Below, one piece after another: positions 8,057-15,209 of a DNA stretch of 47,545 bases (position 1 is its first letter; the number at the start of each line of letters is the position of its first letter). Position numbers and translations under genes: made by a program. The notes under the pieces were generated by a model. It saw only the letters and a program-made list of their open reading frames with translations, was not told where the DNA came from and did not search any database. Where the stretch lies: contig JAJXRJ010000017.1 in assembly GCA_021629085.1 (NCBI GenBank), positions 1-47,545 on the forward strand, in the 5' to 3' direction. This DNA is from Oscillospiraceae bacterium (GTDB lineage: Bacteria; Bacillota; Clostridia; UMGS1810).

Positions 8057-8090
8057 GCATATACCACTGTGGTGTATGCTTTTTATTTTA
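8056..8090 (+). terminator. Strong intrinsic terminator closing the cassette
   Basis: AGCATATACCA (8056-8066) pairs with TGGTGTATGCT (8070-8080), eleven pairs including one G-U, with a three-base loop, followed by TTTTTATTTTA. It lies 17 bases before the tail chaperone start, with no new promoter between, so late-operon transcripts must pass it. Confidence 0.85.
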
Positions 8091-8106
8091 CAGTCAGGAG
8101 GCGCGT

Positions 8107-8484
8107 ATGGCGGCATTTGAATTTAAAGATAATACAATTAAGCTTGATATTGCGGGGCACAGCTTTACGGTTGACCCTGTAAATTCCTCAACCAAAATAC
8201 AGCAAATGGGAAAAAAGGTTGATACGCTGATTCTTTCAATGGATTATGAAGAAATATGCCGGGCAATTTCGGAGAATATTGATGATATCTTAGGCGCGGG
8301 TGCGGTTGATACAATCTTTTCCGGACGGGATGCAAACGTTTACGACCTTTTGGATGTGTGGACATACATATCGGGCGAAAACAACGCGTTTTTAGAAAAG
8401 AAAAACAAGGAATATGGCGTGACAAAAAATCAAATAAAACAGGAGCTCAATCGTGCCCAGCGGCGGGCACAAAACAAAGCATGA
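8107..8484 (+). CDS. Tail assembly chaperone (gpG-like)
   Basis: A 125-residue protein, acidic and helical, in the gene pair that precedes the tape measure gene; such proteins coat the tape measure protein during tail assembly and are absent from the virion. The start at ATG 8107 follows CAGGAGGCG; a longer frame from 7924 runs through the toxin-antitoxin cassette and is not credible. Its end overlaps the next gene by 4 bases (ATGA), and the next gene lies in the -1 frame, the usual arrangement for the G/GT chaperone pair. The C-terminal basic helix is RAQRRAQNKA. Confidence 0.72.
   Translation: MAAFEFKDNTIKLDIAGHSFTVDPVNSSTKIQQMGKKVDTLILSMDYEEICRAISENIDDILGAGAVDTIFSGRDANVYDLLDVWTYISGENNAFLEKKNKEYGVTKNQIKQELNRAQRRAQNKA
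8424..8430 (+). other. Possible -1 frameshift slippery site
   Basis: In the frame of the upstream chaperone gene the codons ACA AAA AAT give the heptamer A AAA AAT, which fits the X XXY YYZ pattern. The -1 frame is open from before this point through the Gp15-like gene. A CAGGAG element lies 9 bases downstream. The heptamer is weaker than A AAA AAG and no strong pseudoknot is obvious. Confidence 0.3.
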
Positions 8485-9038
8485 ACCCGCTTGTCGACAA
8501 GCTGCCGGATTCTGTGACCATACAGGGGCAGCAATATGCGATCCATACCGATTTCCGCGTGTGGATACAGGTGGGAACGCTGGTCAAACAGGCGAGCGAT
8601 ATTTTGCATATTGCGGTACAGTTGTTACAGCTGTGTTATGTTACCCTCCCGCCTACCCTAAACGAAGCATTAAACGCCATATTTTCGTTTTACACAGGCC
8701 GTGAGGGCAGCAAAAACGGCAAGCGCGGCGGCGTGCCCGTATATGATTTTGTATATGATGCGGATTATATCTATGCGGCGTTTATGGCGCAGTACAATAT
8801 AGACTTGATGCGGGATGACCTCCACTGGTGGCAGTTTTTGGCGTTGTTTAACGCGCTGTCTGAGGATTGCCGCCTGATACAGATTATGCAGTACCGGGGG
8901 ATGCCGCTTGGCAAAATCAAGGACAAGGAACAGCGCGCATTTTACCGGCGCATGAAAGAGCAATACCGCCTGCCTGACCGCCGCACACCAGAACAGCAGG
9001 AACATGACATGGTGGATATTTTGTCGGATGTGTTCTAA
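8481..9038 (+). CDS. Phage Gp15-like tail assembly protein
   Basis: A 185-residue protein of the Gp15 family first seen in Listeria phage A118, which occupies the second tail chaperone slot. Typical features: opening DKLPDSVTIQGQQYAIHTDF, the WWQFLALFNAL helix (about residues 113-123), and the arginine-rich end KEQRAFYRRMKEQYRLPD. It starts at ATG 8481 overlapping the upstream stop, so it is probably translated by coupling or partly by -1 frameshifting. Early segments of the longer frame from 8358 belong to the other reading frame of the chaperone. Confidence 0.82.
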   Translation: MNPLVDKLPDSVTIQGQQYAIHTDFRVWIQVGTLVKQASDILHIAVQLLQLCYVTLPPTLNEALNAIFSFYTGREGSKNGKRGGVPVYDFVYDADYIYAAFMAQYNIDLMRDDLHWWQFLALFNALSEDCRLIQIMQYRGMPLGKIKDKEQRAFYRRMKEQYRLPDRRTPEQQEHDMVDILSDVF

Positions 9039-9055
9039 TTGTCGAAAATTTGTGC

Positions 9056-9084
9056 TTGCATATCCCCCAAACATATGGTATATT
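9056..9084 (+). promoter_or_regulatory. Promoter of the membrane-protein cassette
   Basis: TTGCAT (9056-9061), 17 bases, TATATT (9079-9084). Five of six bases match in the -10 box and four of six in the -35 box. It lies right after the Gp15-like gene and before two small genes that end in a terminator, so it can drive them independently of the late operon. Confidence 0.6.
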
Positions 9085-9122
9085 GATGGTATCAAATACC
9101 AATCAGATGAGGGGGATGGGGA

Positions 9123-9464
9123 ATGAATAACGTTGGGAAAAACATTGAGATTATAGCAATCTGTATTTTTGTGGTCGGAATTATCGCCGGGATTGTTGCT
9201 GGGAACACGTTTGCCACATATGATACTAAATATTCAACTGATTTTGACGCATATCAGGCAGACGGGCACTATCGTTACGATGAGGAGGCCCTATCAAAGT
9301 ACAGAGAAGAAAAAGAATTTAAAATATTAAACGTCGGTATGATATTTGCTGTTTGGCTGCCAACATTTATTTTGGCTCTGCTCATTTTTGCCGGCGGAAG
9401 AATCATTCGGCATTTGGAGGTATTAACTGCACCCATTCTGCAAAAAGACAAATTGGAAGAATAA
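9123..9464 (+). CDS. Small two-helix membrane protein
   Basis: I do not recognise this 113-residue protein. It has two clear membrane helices, at about residues 9-28 (IIAICIFVVGIIAGIVAG) and 72-93 (VGMIFAVWLPTFILALLIFA), flanking a polar, tyrosine- and acid-rich loop of about 40 residues. It follows its own promoter and has an unusually G-rich ribosome site, GAGGGGGATGGGGA. The next gene has the same layout and an identical leader, so the two are probably diverged duplicates. Being in a promoter-terminator cassette inside the tail module, it is likely a lysogenic-conversion gene rather than a tail part; superinfection exclusion is one possibility, unproven. Confidence 0.75.
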   Translation: MNNVGKNIEIIAICIFVVGIIAGIVAGNTFATYDTKYSTDFDAYQADGHYRYDEEALSKYREEKEFKILNVGMIFAVWLPTFILALLIFAGGRIIRHLEVLTAPILQKDKLEE

Positions 9465-9496
9465 GAATAAACAAAACAAGATGAGGGGGATGGGGA

Positions 9497-9916
9497 ATGA
9501 AAGGTTCTACTGTAAAAAATGTGGCGATTGGAATTGTTTGCTTGGGCATTGTAGTTGGGATCATCATGGGTTTTTCGTATCGAACGATAGACCTCGACGA
9601 TTTGGAAAAAATGCTAGAATATCCCAGCCTGTATTCCAAAGATGATGCAGAAGGCTCTTTTAATTTTAGCTTAATGTTATCTTGCTGGATAAGCTTTGGG
9701 CTGCTGGGCTTTATAATACACCTATTCGGCGAAATCATTGAGTGCCTGCAAGACCTGTGCCTCAACTTGAGCGCGATTCGCGATAATATTCCAAGCAAAG
9801 CCAAAGAATCATTTGGTACAAGCTATCGTTCAAAATTGCCAGCAAAAGAAGCAAAAGAGCCTGATGAACAACCATTGTTTCAAGACAACAGAGCATACAA
9901 AGATTCAGATTTATAA
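9497..9916 (+). CDS. Small two-helix membrane protein, paralogue of upstream gene
   Basis: A 139-residue protein with membrane helices at about residues 9-26 (VAIGIVCLGIVVGIIMG) and 57-77 (SLMLSCWISFGLLGFIIHLF), separated by an acidic loop, and a long polar tail rich in Lys, Glu and Pro. The N-terminal helix resembles that of its neighbour (VGIIAG / VGIIMG), and 23 bases around its ribosome site and start (9479-9501) are identical to those at 9105-9127. A terminator follows directly. Function unknown; likely acts in the host membrane during lysogeny. Confidence 0.75.
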   Translation: MKGSTVKNVAIGIVCLGIVVGIIMGFSYRTIDLDDLEKMLEYPSLYSKDDAEGSFNFSLMLSCWISFGLLGFIIHLFGEIIECLQDLCLNLSAIRDNIPSKAKESFGTSYRSKLPAKEAKEPDEQPLFQDNRAYKDSDL

Positions 9917-9922
9917 AAGAGA

Positions 9923-9950
9923 AACGCCCGCCAAATGGCAGGCGTTTTTT
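9923..9950 (+). terminator. Intrinsic terminator of the membrane-protein cassette
   Basis: AACGCC-C-GCC pairs with GGC-A-GGCGTT (one C/A mismatch) around AAAT, followed by a T run to 9950. It lies 7 bases after the stop codon of the second membrane protein. Confidence 0.8.
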
Positions 9951-9974
9951 GATGTAAAATGTTTCATTTACCTC

Positions 9975-10003
9975 TTGACAAATACGTATAAAATGCGTAT
10001 AAT
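9975..10003 (+). promoter_or_regulatory. hicAB promoter with overlapping operator
   Basis: TTGACA (9975-9980), 17 bases, TATAAT (9998-10003): perfect consensus. Within the spacer an inverted repeat ATACG (9982-9986) / CGTAT (9996-10000) with 9 bases between overlaps the -10 box, a likely binding site for autorepression by HicB. Confidence 0.8.
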
Positions 10004-10025
10004 ATAAATGTAAGGAGGCGCAGCG

Positions 10026-10199
10026 GTGAAAACAAAAGATTTAATCAGGTTATTGGAAAATAACGGATGGACTTTTAAGAGACACGGCGCAAACCATGAC
10101 ATTTATATAAAAAACGGCGAAAGGGAGTCGATTGTACGCCATCGGGAAACCGACGAAGAGCTTGCAAAAGCAATTATAAAACGGCGCGGGCTGAAATAA
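10026..10199 (+). CDS. hicA: HicA toxin (mRNA interferase)
   Basis: A 57-residue HicA-family toxin, a double-stranded-RNA-binding-fold ribonuclease that cuts mRNA without need of the ribosome. It starts at GTG 10026 after TAAGGAGG. The sequence shows the family pattern: K-L-x-K-type opening (KTKDLIRLLENNGW), then FKRHGANHDIYIK with the expected catalytic histidine at residue 24, and the closing region ELAKAIIKRRGLK. The catalytic residue is present, so it is probably active. It is followed 44 bases later by hicB. Its own promoter and the terminator after hicB make the pair independent of the late operon. Confidence 0.92.
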   Translation: MKTKDLIRLLENNGWTFKRHGANHDIYIKNGERESIVRHRETDEELAKAIIKRRGLK

Positions 10200-10243
10200 T
10201 GCTTTTTATTTTGGCATACTATATGTATTTGGAGGTAGATTTT

Positions 10244-10636
10244 ATGAAAGCAGTGTATCCGATTGTATTAACCAAAGGCGAAAGCCATGTTGTAGTGTAT
10301 ATACCCGATTTTAATATCAATACGCAAGGAAAAGACGTTGCAGAAGCGATTGAAATGGCGAGGGATGCCATTGGGCTTGTGGGGATTGATATGCAGGACG
10401 ACCACGAAAAAATCCCGGAACCAACGGATATTTCTGCCGTAAACGCACAAGGCGGAATTGCAACGCTTGTTGATGTTGATTTCGATGAATATCGAAGAAA
10501 AAATGAAGTGAGGGCGGTTAAAAAAAATTGTACGCTGCCCGGATGGCTGTGTTATGAGGCGGAAAAAGCGAATATCAATTTTTCACAGGTTTTGCAAAAC
10601 GCGTTGATGGAGTATCTGCATTTAAATCAAAAATAG
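10244..10636 (+). CDS. hicB: HicB antitoxin
   Basis: The 130-residue partner of HicA. The N-terminal half (YPIVL, VVYIPDFNINTQGKDVAEAI, MARDAIGLVG) is the degenerate RNase H-like HicB fold that covers the toxin's active site; the C-terminal half (LPGWLCYEAEKANINFSQVL) is a DNA-binding helix-rich domain of ribbon-helix-helix type. The ATG at 10244 is preferred over 10199 because TTGGAGG precedes it and the 10199 start overlaps hicA's stop. It should neutralise HicA and repress at the ATACG/CGTAT operator. Confidence 0.9.
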   Translation: MKAVYPIVLTKGESHVVVYIPDFNINTQGKDVAEAIEMARDAIGLVGIDMQDDHEKIPEPTDISAVNAQGGIATLVDVDFDEYRRKNEVRAVKKNCTLPGWLCYEAEKANINFSQVLQNALMEYLHLNQK

Positions 10637-10649
10637 GCTTTATTTTTAA

Positions 10650-10674
10650 AGCACTCCATATGGGGTGCTTTTTT
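10650..10674 (+). terminator. Intrinsic terminator of hicAB
   Basis: AGCACTCC (10650-10657) pairs with GGGGTGCT (10662-10669), one G-U, loop ATAT, followed by TTTTT. It lies 14 bases after the hicB stop. Confidence 0.85.
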
Positions 10675-10691
10675 GATTGGGGGCGTGCAAA

Positions 10692-10829
10692 ATTGAAAAA
10701 GTAAAATGCCCATACTGTAAAAAAGAGATGTCCACCGTTATGCTTGGCAAATACGCCAAGTGTAGCGGTGTTTTTATGAGATGCAAAAACAAAAAGTGCA
10801 AGAAAATATTTGAATTAAAACTTCCATAA
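10692..10829 (+). CDS. Small Com-like zinc-finger protein with non-standard start
   Basis: A frame encoding about 45 residues with CPYC near the start and CKNKKC near the middle, plus a further cysteine (KCSG), a zinc-ribbon pattern like that of the Com protein of phage Mu, which in Mu binds RNA and activates translation of a late gene. No ATG or GTG fits the full zinc motif. ATT at 10692 lies 7 bases after GGGGGCG and would begin IEKVKCPYC, while TTG at 10677 lacks a ribosome site. Either an AUU start or an N-terminal mutation must be assumed. The gene precedes the tape measure gene. Confidence 0.5.
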   Translation: MEKVKCPYCKKEMSTVMLGKYAKCSGVFMRCKNKKCKKIFELKLP

Positions 10830-10883
10830 ATCTGTTTTGTGTGCCCATGTGCCGATAGATTTCACAAAAAGGAGTGAAATAGA

Positions 10884-13800
10884 TTGGCACAGTATGACGG
10901 TTCTATCCGGCTGGACACAAAAGTGGATAACAGCGGCGTTGAAAAGGGCTTGCAATCCCTAAAGCGCACAGCACTCAAAACTGCTGCCGGGATTGGTGCT
11001 GGCATTGGTGCTGCAGTGTACCAGGGGATAAAATTCGAAAGCGCGTTTGCAGGAGTGAAAAAAACGGTCAATGCAACGGTGGAAGAGCTTGACACGCTGC
11101 GTCGCGGGATACTTGACATGTCGTCAGAAATGCCAATGGCGGCAAACGGGATTGCCCAAATTGCTGAAAGTGCGGGACAGCTTGGGATAAAGACGGAAAA
11201 CATACTGAAGTTTACCCGCACGATTGCCGATTTGGGCGTTGCGACCAATCTGACAGGCGAGCAGGCGGCGACTGTATTGGCACGGTTTGCGAATATTACG
11301 CAAATGCCGCAAGATAATTTTGACAGGCTGGGTGCAACCATAGTGGCACTGGGAAACAACCTTGCCACTACAGAAGCCGAAATAGCGGAGATGGCGTTGC
11401 GGCTTGCCGGTGCGGGAACACAGGCCGGCATAAGCGAAGCGCAGATAATGGGGATTGCAGGGGCGTTATCCTCTGTGGGCCTTCAAGCGGATGCGGGCGG
11501 AAGCGCATTTTCGCGGGTGATTTCCAACATGCAGATAGCGGTGGAAACCGCAAACAAGGATTTGCAAAACTTTGCGGCGGTCGCCGGAATGAGTGCGGAC
11601 GAATTTGCACAGGCATTTAAAAAAGATGCCGCTGGAGCGCTTACAGAGTTTATCCGTGGATTAAGCAAGGCGGAAGAAAGAGGAAGCTCCGCCATTAAAA
11701 TGCTGGATGACATGGGCATATCAGAAATTATAATGCGGGATGCCCTTTTGCGCGCTTCCGGTGCGGCAGATGTGTTTACGGATGCCCTCGCGCTTTCAGA
11801 GGATGCGTGGGAGGAAAACACCGCGCTTACAAAAGAGGCGGAACAGAGGTATGAAACCCTCGAAAGCAAGCTGGGGATTTTAAAAAATACGGCAATCAAG
11901 ACAGGGATTGCCTTTTACGACGGAATCAGCGGGCCGATACGCGACGCGGTGGACGAAAGCGTCGGCAACGTAAATGAACTGGGCGAACAGCTGGAAAACG
12001 GGAGCTTAAAGCCTGCTGTAGAGGGCGTTGGTGAGCTCTTGGCAGGGCTTGTAGACGTGGTGGTGGGAATTACAAATGTAGCATTGCCGCCGCTCATAGC
12101 TGCACTGGGGACTTTGGGCACAAATATTGAAACAATATCAGCGGTGTTACTTCCGGCGGGAATAGCATGGGCAACATATTCTGCCGCGGTTGGAATCTCA
12201 ACGACTGTAGTAAAGGCTGCTACGGCAGCACAAAAAGCATGGAATCTAGCTGTAAAAGCACATCCGTTTGCAATAGCGGTTGCCGCAATCACAGCGATTA
12301 TAGCTTCAATAAAAGCTTTTTTAGGAATATTAAATAAACGACAAGAGGCATCAAAAAAACATATAAAAATCACGGAATCTGAAACAGAAGCCATAAAGGC
12401 CGAAACAAAAGCCTTTGATGATAGGAAAAAAACAGCAGACGAAAGCATTTCATCCTCTATGGCGCAAATTGACAGAACGGAAGCTTTGGCGGATGAACTT
12501 AAAAGTTTAGCTGATGAAAACGGTAGGGTTTTAGAATCCGACAAAAAACGTGCAAACTATATTCTTACGGAATTAAACACTGCTCTTGGTACAGAGTATA
12601 GCATGACGGATAACGTGATTAGAAAATATGGGGAGTTATGTGATTCGATAGACCTGTTGCTTCTAAAAAAACGTGCCTCTGCAATTGTAGAAGCAAACAG
12701 CGCAAGCTATCAAGAAGCTTTATCAAAACAGATAAGCACATACCAAGAGCTTGGCACAGAACAGGTAAAGCTGAGCGATCTTCAACAAAGGCTTAAAGAT
12801 GGAAACTTAGAAATGGGAGAAACAACAGAAGATCTAACAGCTAAAATTTCCGCCCAAAAAGATAAAATCGAAGCAATCGACGATAAGCTTGACGGATATA
12901 ACAAAGAGATTAAAACATCAAATGATCTCACAAGTGCCATTGCGTCTGATTCTGTTCCTGAACTTGAAAAAGCTCTGCAAGATTATTCTGTGCAACTTGC
13001 AACAACTACAACTGAGACCGAGAATGGTTTTACCGACCAGTATTCCGCCATAGAAAACAATTTAAAAGGATCAATAATTGCATGGGATAACGCAAAAAAA
13101 CATTTTGAGGATGGCGTAATAACCCAAGAGGTTTTAAAAACCACCGAAAATAGCGTAACAGAGTTTACCAAGCAATTCCGTGATATGGGCGGAAATATTA
13201 TTTATACTGTTGTTACCGATGCCGACGGAAAGCAATACATGCTTATTGACAAGCTGTCAGAAATTTCGGGCAAAAGTAAAGATGCTCTTTTGAGCGAATT
13301 TGATGTAAACTCTGTGACTGGCACCGGGAATGACATGAGTGTATGGATGAAAAATGCGGCTGAATCCATAGACAAAGAGCCCTGGTATGAAGGCGGCAAA
13401 GAAGTTGGTTCCGAATTTTCGTTAGGGTACAAATTTGGACTAACCTCTAATCAAGACGAGGTAAACAGTTCGAGTGCTGAAATGGCAACCAGCGCATTAG
13501 GCGCAGTTGCAACAGCGCAGGATTCAAATTCTCCATCCAGAGAAACACACAAACTTGGCGTTGATTTTTCGACCGGCTATGTTGCCGGAATAAACTCTGG
13601 TATTCCTGCTGTTAAGATTGCAGCGGCAAATTTGGCTTTGGCGGCAGTTATAGCCGGTAAAAAAGCGGAAGAAAGTGGTTCCCCGTCCAAAAAAACCGCG
13701 CGAGAAATTGGAAAACCGTTTTCACAGGGTGTGGCAATTGGTATTTCGGACAACGCTAAACTGGCAGAAGATGCAGCGGCGGGGGCTGTTGTCGGCGCAG

Positions 13801-15209
13801 TAGATGCGGCCAAAGAAGCCGGTATCATCCGCTCCCCTTCCCGGCTGATGCGCGACGAAGTGGGAAAACCACTGGTGGACGGCATTGCGGTGGGCATCAT
13901 TGACAACGAATACAAGGTGTCTGACGCCATCCAGAACCTGTTTGACAACTTGGATTTGGAGCTGGATGTGGGCGCCATTGACGAGGCGGAATACTACCGC
14001 CGCTTAGAGTTTTTGCGCGACGAGCACATCAAGGCGGGCACCAAGCAGTGGTGGGATTACACCAAAAAACTCATTGACTATGAAAAAAAGGCGGCAGAAG
14101 AGGCCGAAGAGGCGGATGAGGAAGCGGCTAAGGCGGCGCTGGAAGCCTTTACGTCCAGCGTGGAGGAGCGCGAATCGCTGGACGACCGCGAATACGAGCT
14201 TAAAAAGCGGCTGGGCAAGCTTTCTGCAAACGACGAAGCGGCCATTTTAAAATCCAAAGCAGCCCGGTACCGTGAGAGCGCGGCGGAGATTATGCAGCTG
14301 GAGCAGATATCCTACGACGAGCGAAAGAAGCTTGCACGGGAGTATCTTGACGAATCCACTGACGCGGCCATTGAGGCGTACACCATATTGCAAGACAGCG
14401 TGTCACAGCAATACTCGGCGTTAGCAGACGAGCTGCATGAGCAGTTGACCGAGCTTGAACAGACGCGGGATGACCTTATGAGCCAGCAGGACACGTTCGC
14501 GCAAAAGATGAGGGACTACCTGCCCACCACCGTTGGCATTTACGACGGTGACGAGCTTTTGGGATATGCCCTGCCTGACCTATCGAAATCCATTGACGGC
14601 CTGCGGGAATACAACGCCATGCTGGAACAAGTCAGACAGCGCACAGGCGGTGCGGACATCTTTGCGCTCATCCGTGATATGAGCATTGAAGAGGGTACAC
14701 GCTGGGGGCAAACACTGCTTGGCTACAGCGACGAAGACCTCAACGCATATTTAGAGGAATACAAAAAGACACAGGCCTACATTGCAGACGCAGCGGGCAC
14801 CCTGTATCAGGACGAATTTACAGCGCTTGACAGTGAACTGAACACGCTTAAGACAGAGCTTGACAACGTCAACAACGAGTGGGAAGACGCCGTTAAACAG
14901 ATGGACGACGATTTAAAAGCCTGGTTTGGCGATGTGCCGGATGGGTTTTACGACTGCGGTTTTCTTAGCGCAGACAGCTTTGCAAGCGGGTTTCAAGCCG
15001 CGCTGGATGAAAAGATGGCCGAAATCCGCCAATCGTTTGCGGGGTTTGAGCTGTCCATTACACCGGGGTATGCAAGCACGGGCAGCCAAAGCGTGGTATA
15101 CAACAACGGCGACACGGTATATAACCTGGGCAGTTCCGGCGAGACGACGACTGAACGGCTTGAAGCAATCCGGCGAGATGAAACCATCCGCAGGCTGGGA
15201 GGTGTTTAA
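10884..15209 (+). CDS. Phage tail tape measure protein (TP901 family)
   Basis: The 1,441-residue ruler protein that sets tail length and is ejected ahead of the DNA. The N-terminal region (about residues 1-300) has the TP901 core: FAGVKKTVNATVEELDTLRRG, then AAGIAQIAESAGQLGI-type helices and ATNLTGEQAATVLARFANIT. Hydrophobic helices lie near residues 375-460. Around residues 880, 930 and 980 the pattern SPS-x-x-G-x-x-F/L-x-x-G-x-x-x-GI occurs three times about 50 residues apart. Long coiled coils follow to the end. It starts at TTG 10884 after AAAGGAGTG. At about 1,440 residues it predicts a tail of roughly 200 nm by the usual 0.15 nm per residue rule. Confidence 0.95.
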   Translation: MAQYDGSIRLDTKVDNSGVEKGLQSLKRTALKTAAGIGAGIGAAVYQGIKFESAFAGVKKTVNATVEELDTLRRGILDMSSEMPMAANGIAQIAESAGQLGIKTENILKFTRTIADLGVATNLTGEQAATVLARFANITQMPQDNFDRLGATIVALGNNLATTEAEIAEMALRLAGAGTQAGISEAQIMGIAGALSSVGLQADAGGSAFSRVISNMQIAVETANKDLQNFAAVAGMSADEFAQAFKKDAAGALTEFIRGLSKAEERGSSAIKMLDDMGISEIIMRDALLRASGAADVFTDALALSEDAWEENTALTKEAEQRYETLESKLGILKNTAIKTGIAFYDGISGPIRDAVDESVGNVNELGEQLENGSLKPAVEGVGELLAGLVDVVVGITNVALPPLIAALGTLGTNIETISAVLLPAGIAWATYSAAVGISTTVVKAATAAQKAWNLAVKAHPFAIAVAAITAIIASIKAFLGILNKRQEASKKHIKITESETEAIKAETKAFDDRKKTADESISSSMAQIDRTEALADELKSLADENGRVLESDKKRANYILTELNTALGTEYSMTDNVIRKYGELCDSIDLLLLKKRASAIVEANSASYQEALSKQISTYQELGTEQVKLSDLQQRLKDGNLEMGETTEDLTAKISAQKDKIEAIDDKLDGYNKEIKTSNDLTSAIASDSVPELEKALQDYSVQLATTTTETENGFTDQYSAIENNLKGSIIAWDNAKKHFEDGVITQEVLKTTENSVTEFTKQFRDMGGNIIYTVVTDADGKQYMLIDKLSEISGKSKDALLSEFDVNSVTGTGNDMSVWMKNAAESIDKEPWYEGGKEVGSEFSLGYKFGLTSNQDEVNSSSAEMATSALGAVATAQDSNSPSRETHKLGVDFSTGYVAGINSGIPAVKIAAANLALAAVIAGKKAEESGSPSKKTAREIGKPFSQGVAIGISDNAKLAEDAAAGAVVGAVDAAKEAGIIRSPSRLMRDEVGKPLVDGIAVGIIDNEYKVSDAIQNLFDNLDLELDVGAIDEAEYYRRLEFLRDEHIKAGTKQWWDYTKKLIDYEKKAAEEAEEADEEAAKAALEAFTSSVEERESLDDREYELKKRLGKLSANDEAAILKSKAARYRESAAEIMQLEQISYDERKKLAREYLDESTDAAIEAYTILQDSVSQQYSALADELHEQLTELEQTRDDLMSQQDTFAQKMRDYLPTTVGIYDGDELLGYALPDLSKSIDGLREYNAMLEQVRQRTGGADIFALIRDMSIEEGTRWGQTLLGYSDEDLNAYLEEYKKTQAYIADAAGTLYQDEFTALDSELNTLKTELDNVNNEWEDAVKQMDDDLKAWFGDVPDGFYDCGFLSADSFASGFQAALDEKMAEIRQSFAGFELSITPGYASTGSQSVVYNNGDTVYNLGSSGETTTERLEAIRRDETIRRLGGV

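Noticed and set aside
7924..8106. N-terminal extension of the tail chaperone frame back to 7924
   Set aside because: It runs through the toxin promoter, leader and terminator, has no ribosome site, and the chaperone has a good one before 8107.
10862..14494. Several long minus-strand frames of 60-209 codons across the tape measure gene
   Set aside because: They mirror the codon bias of the tape measure gene on the other strand, overlap it entirely and lack ribosome sites.
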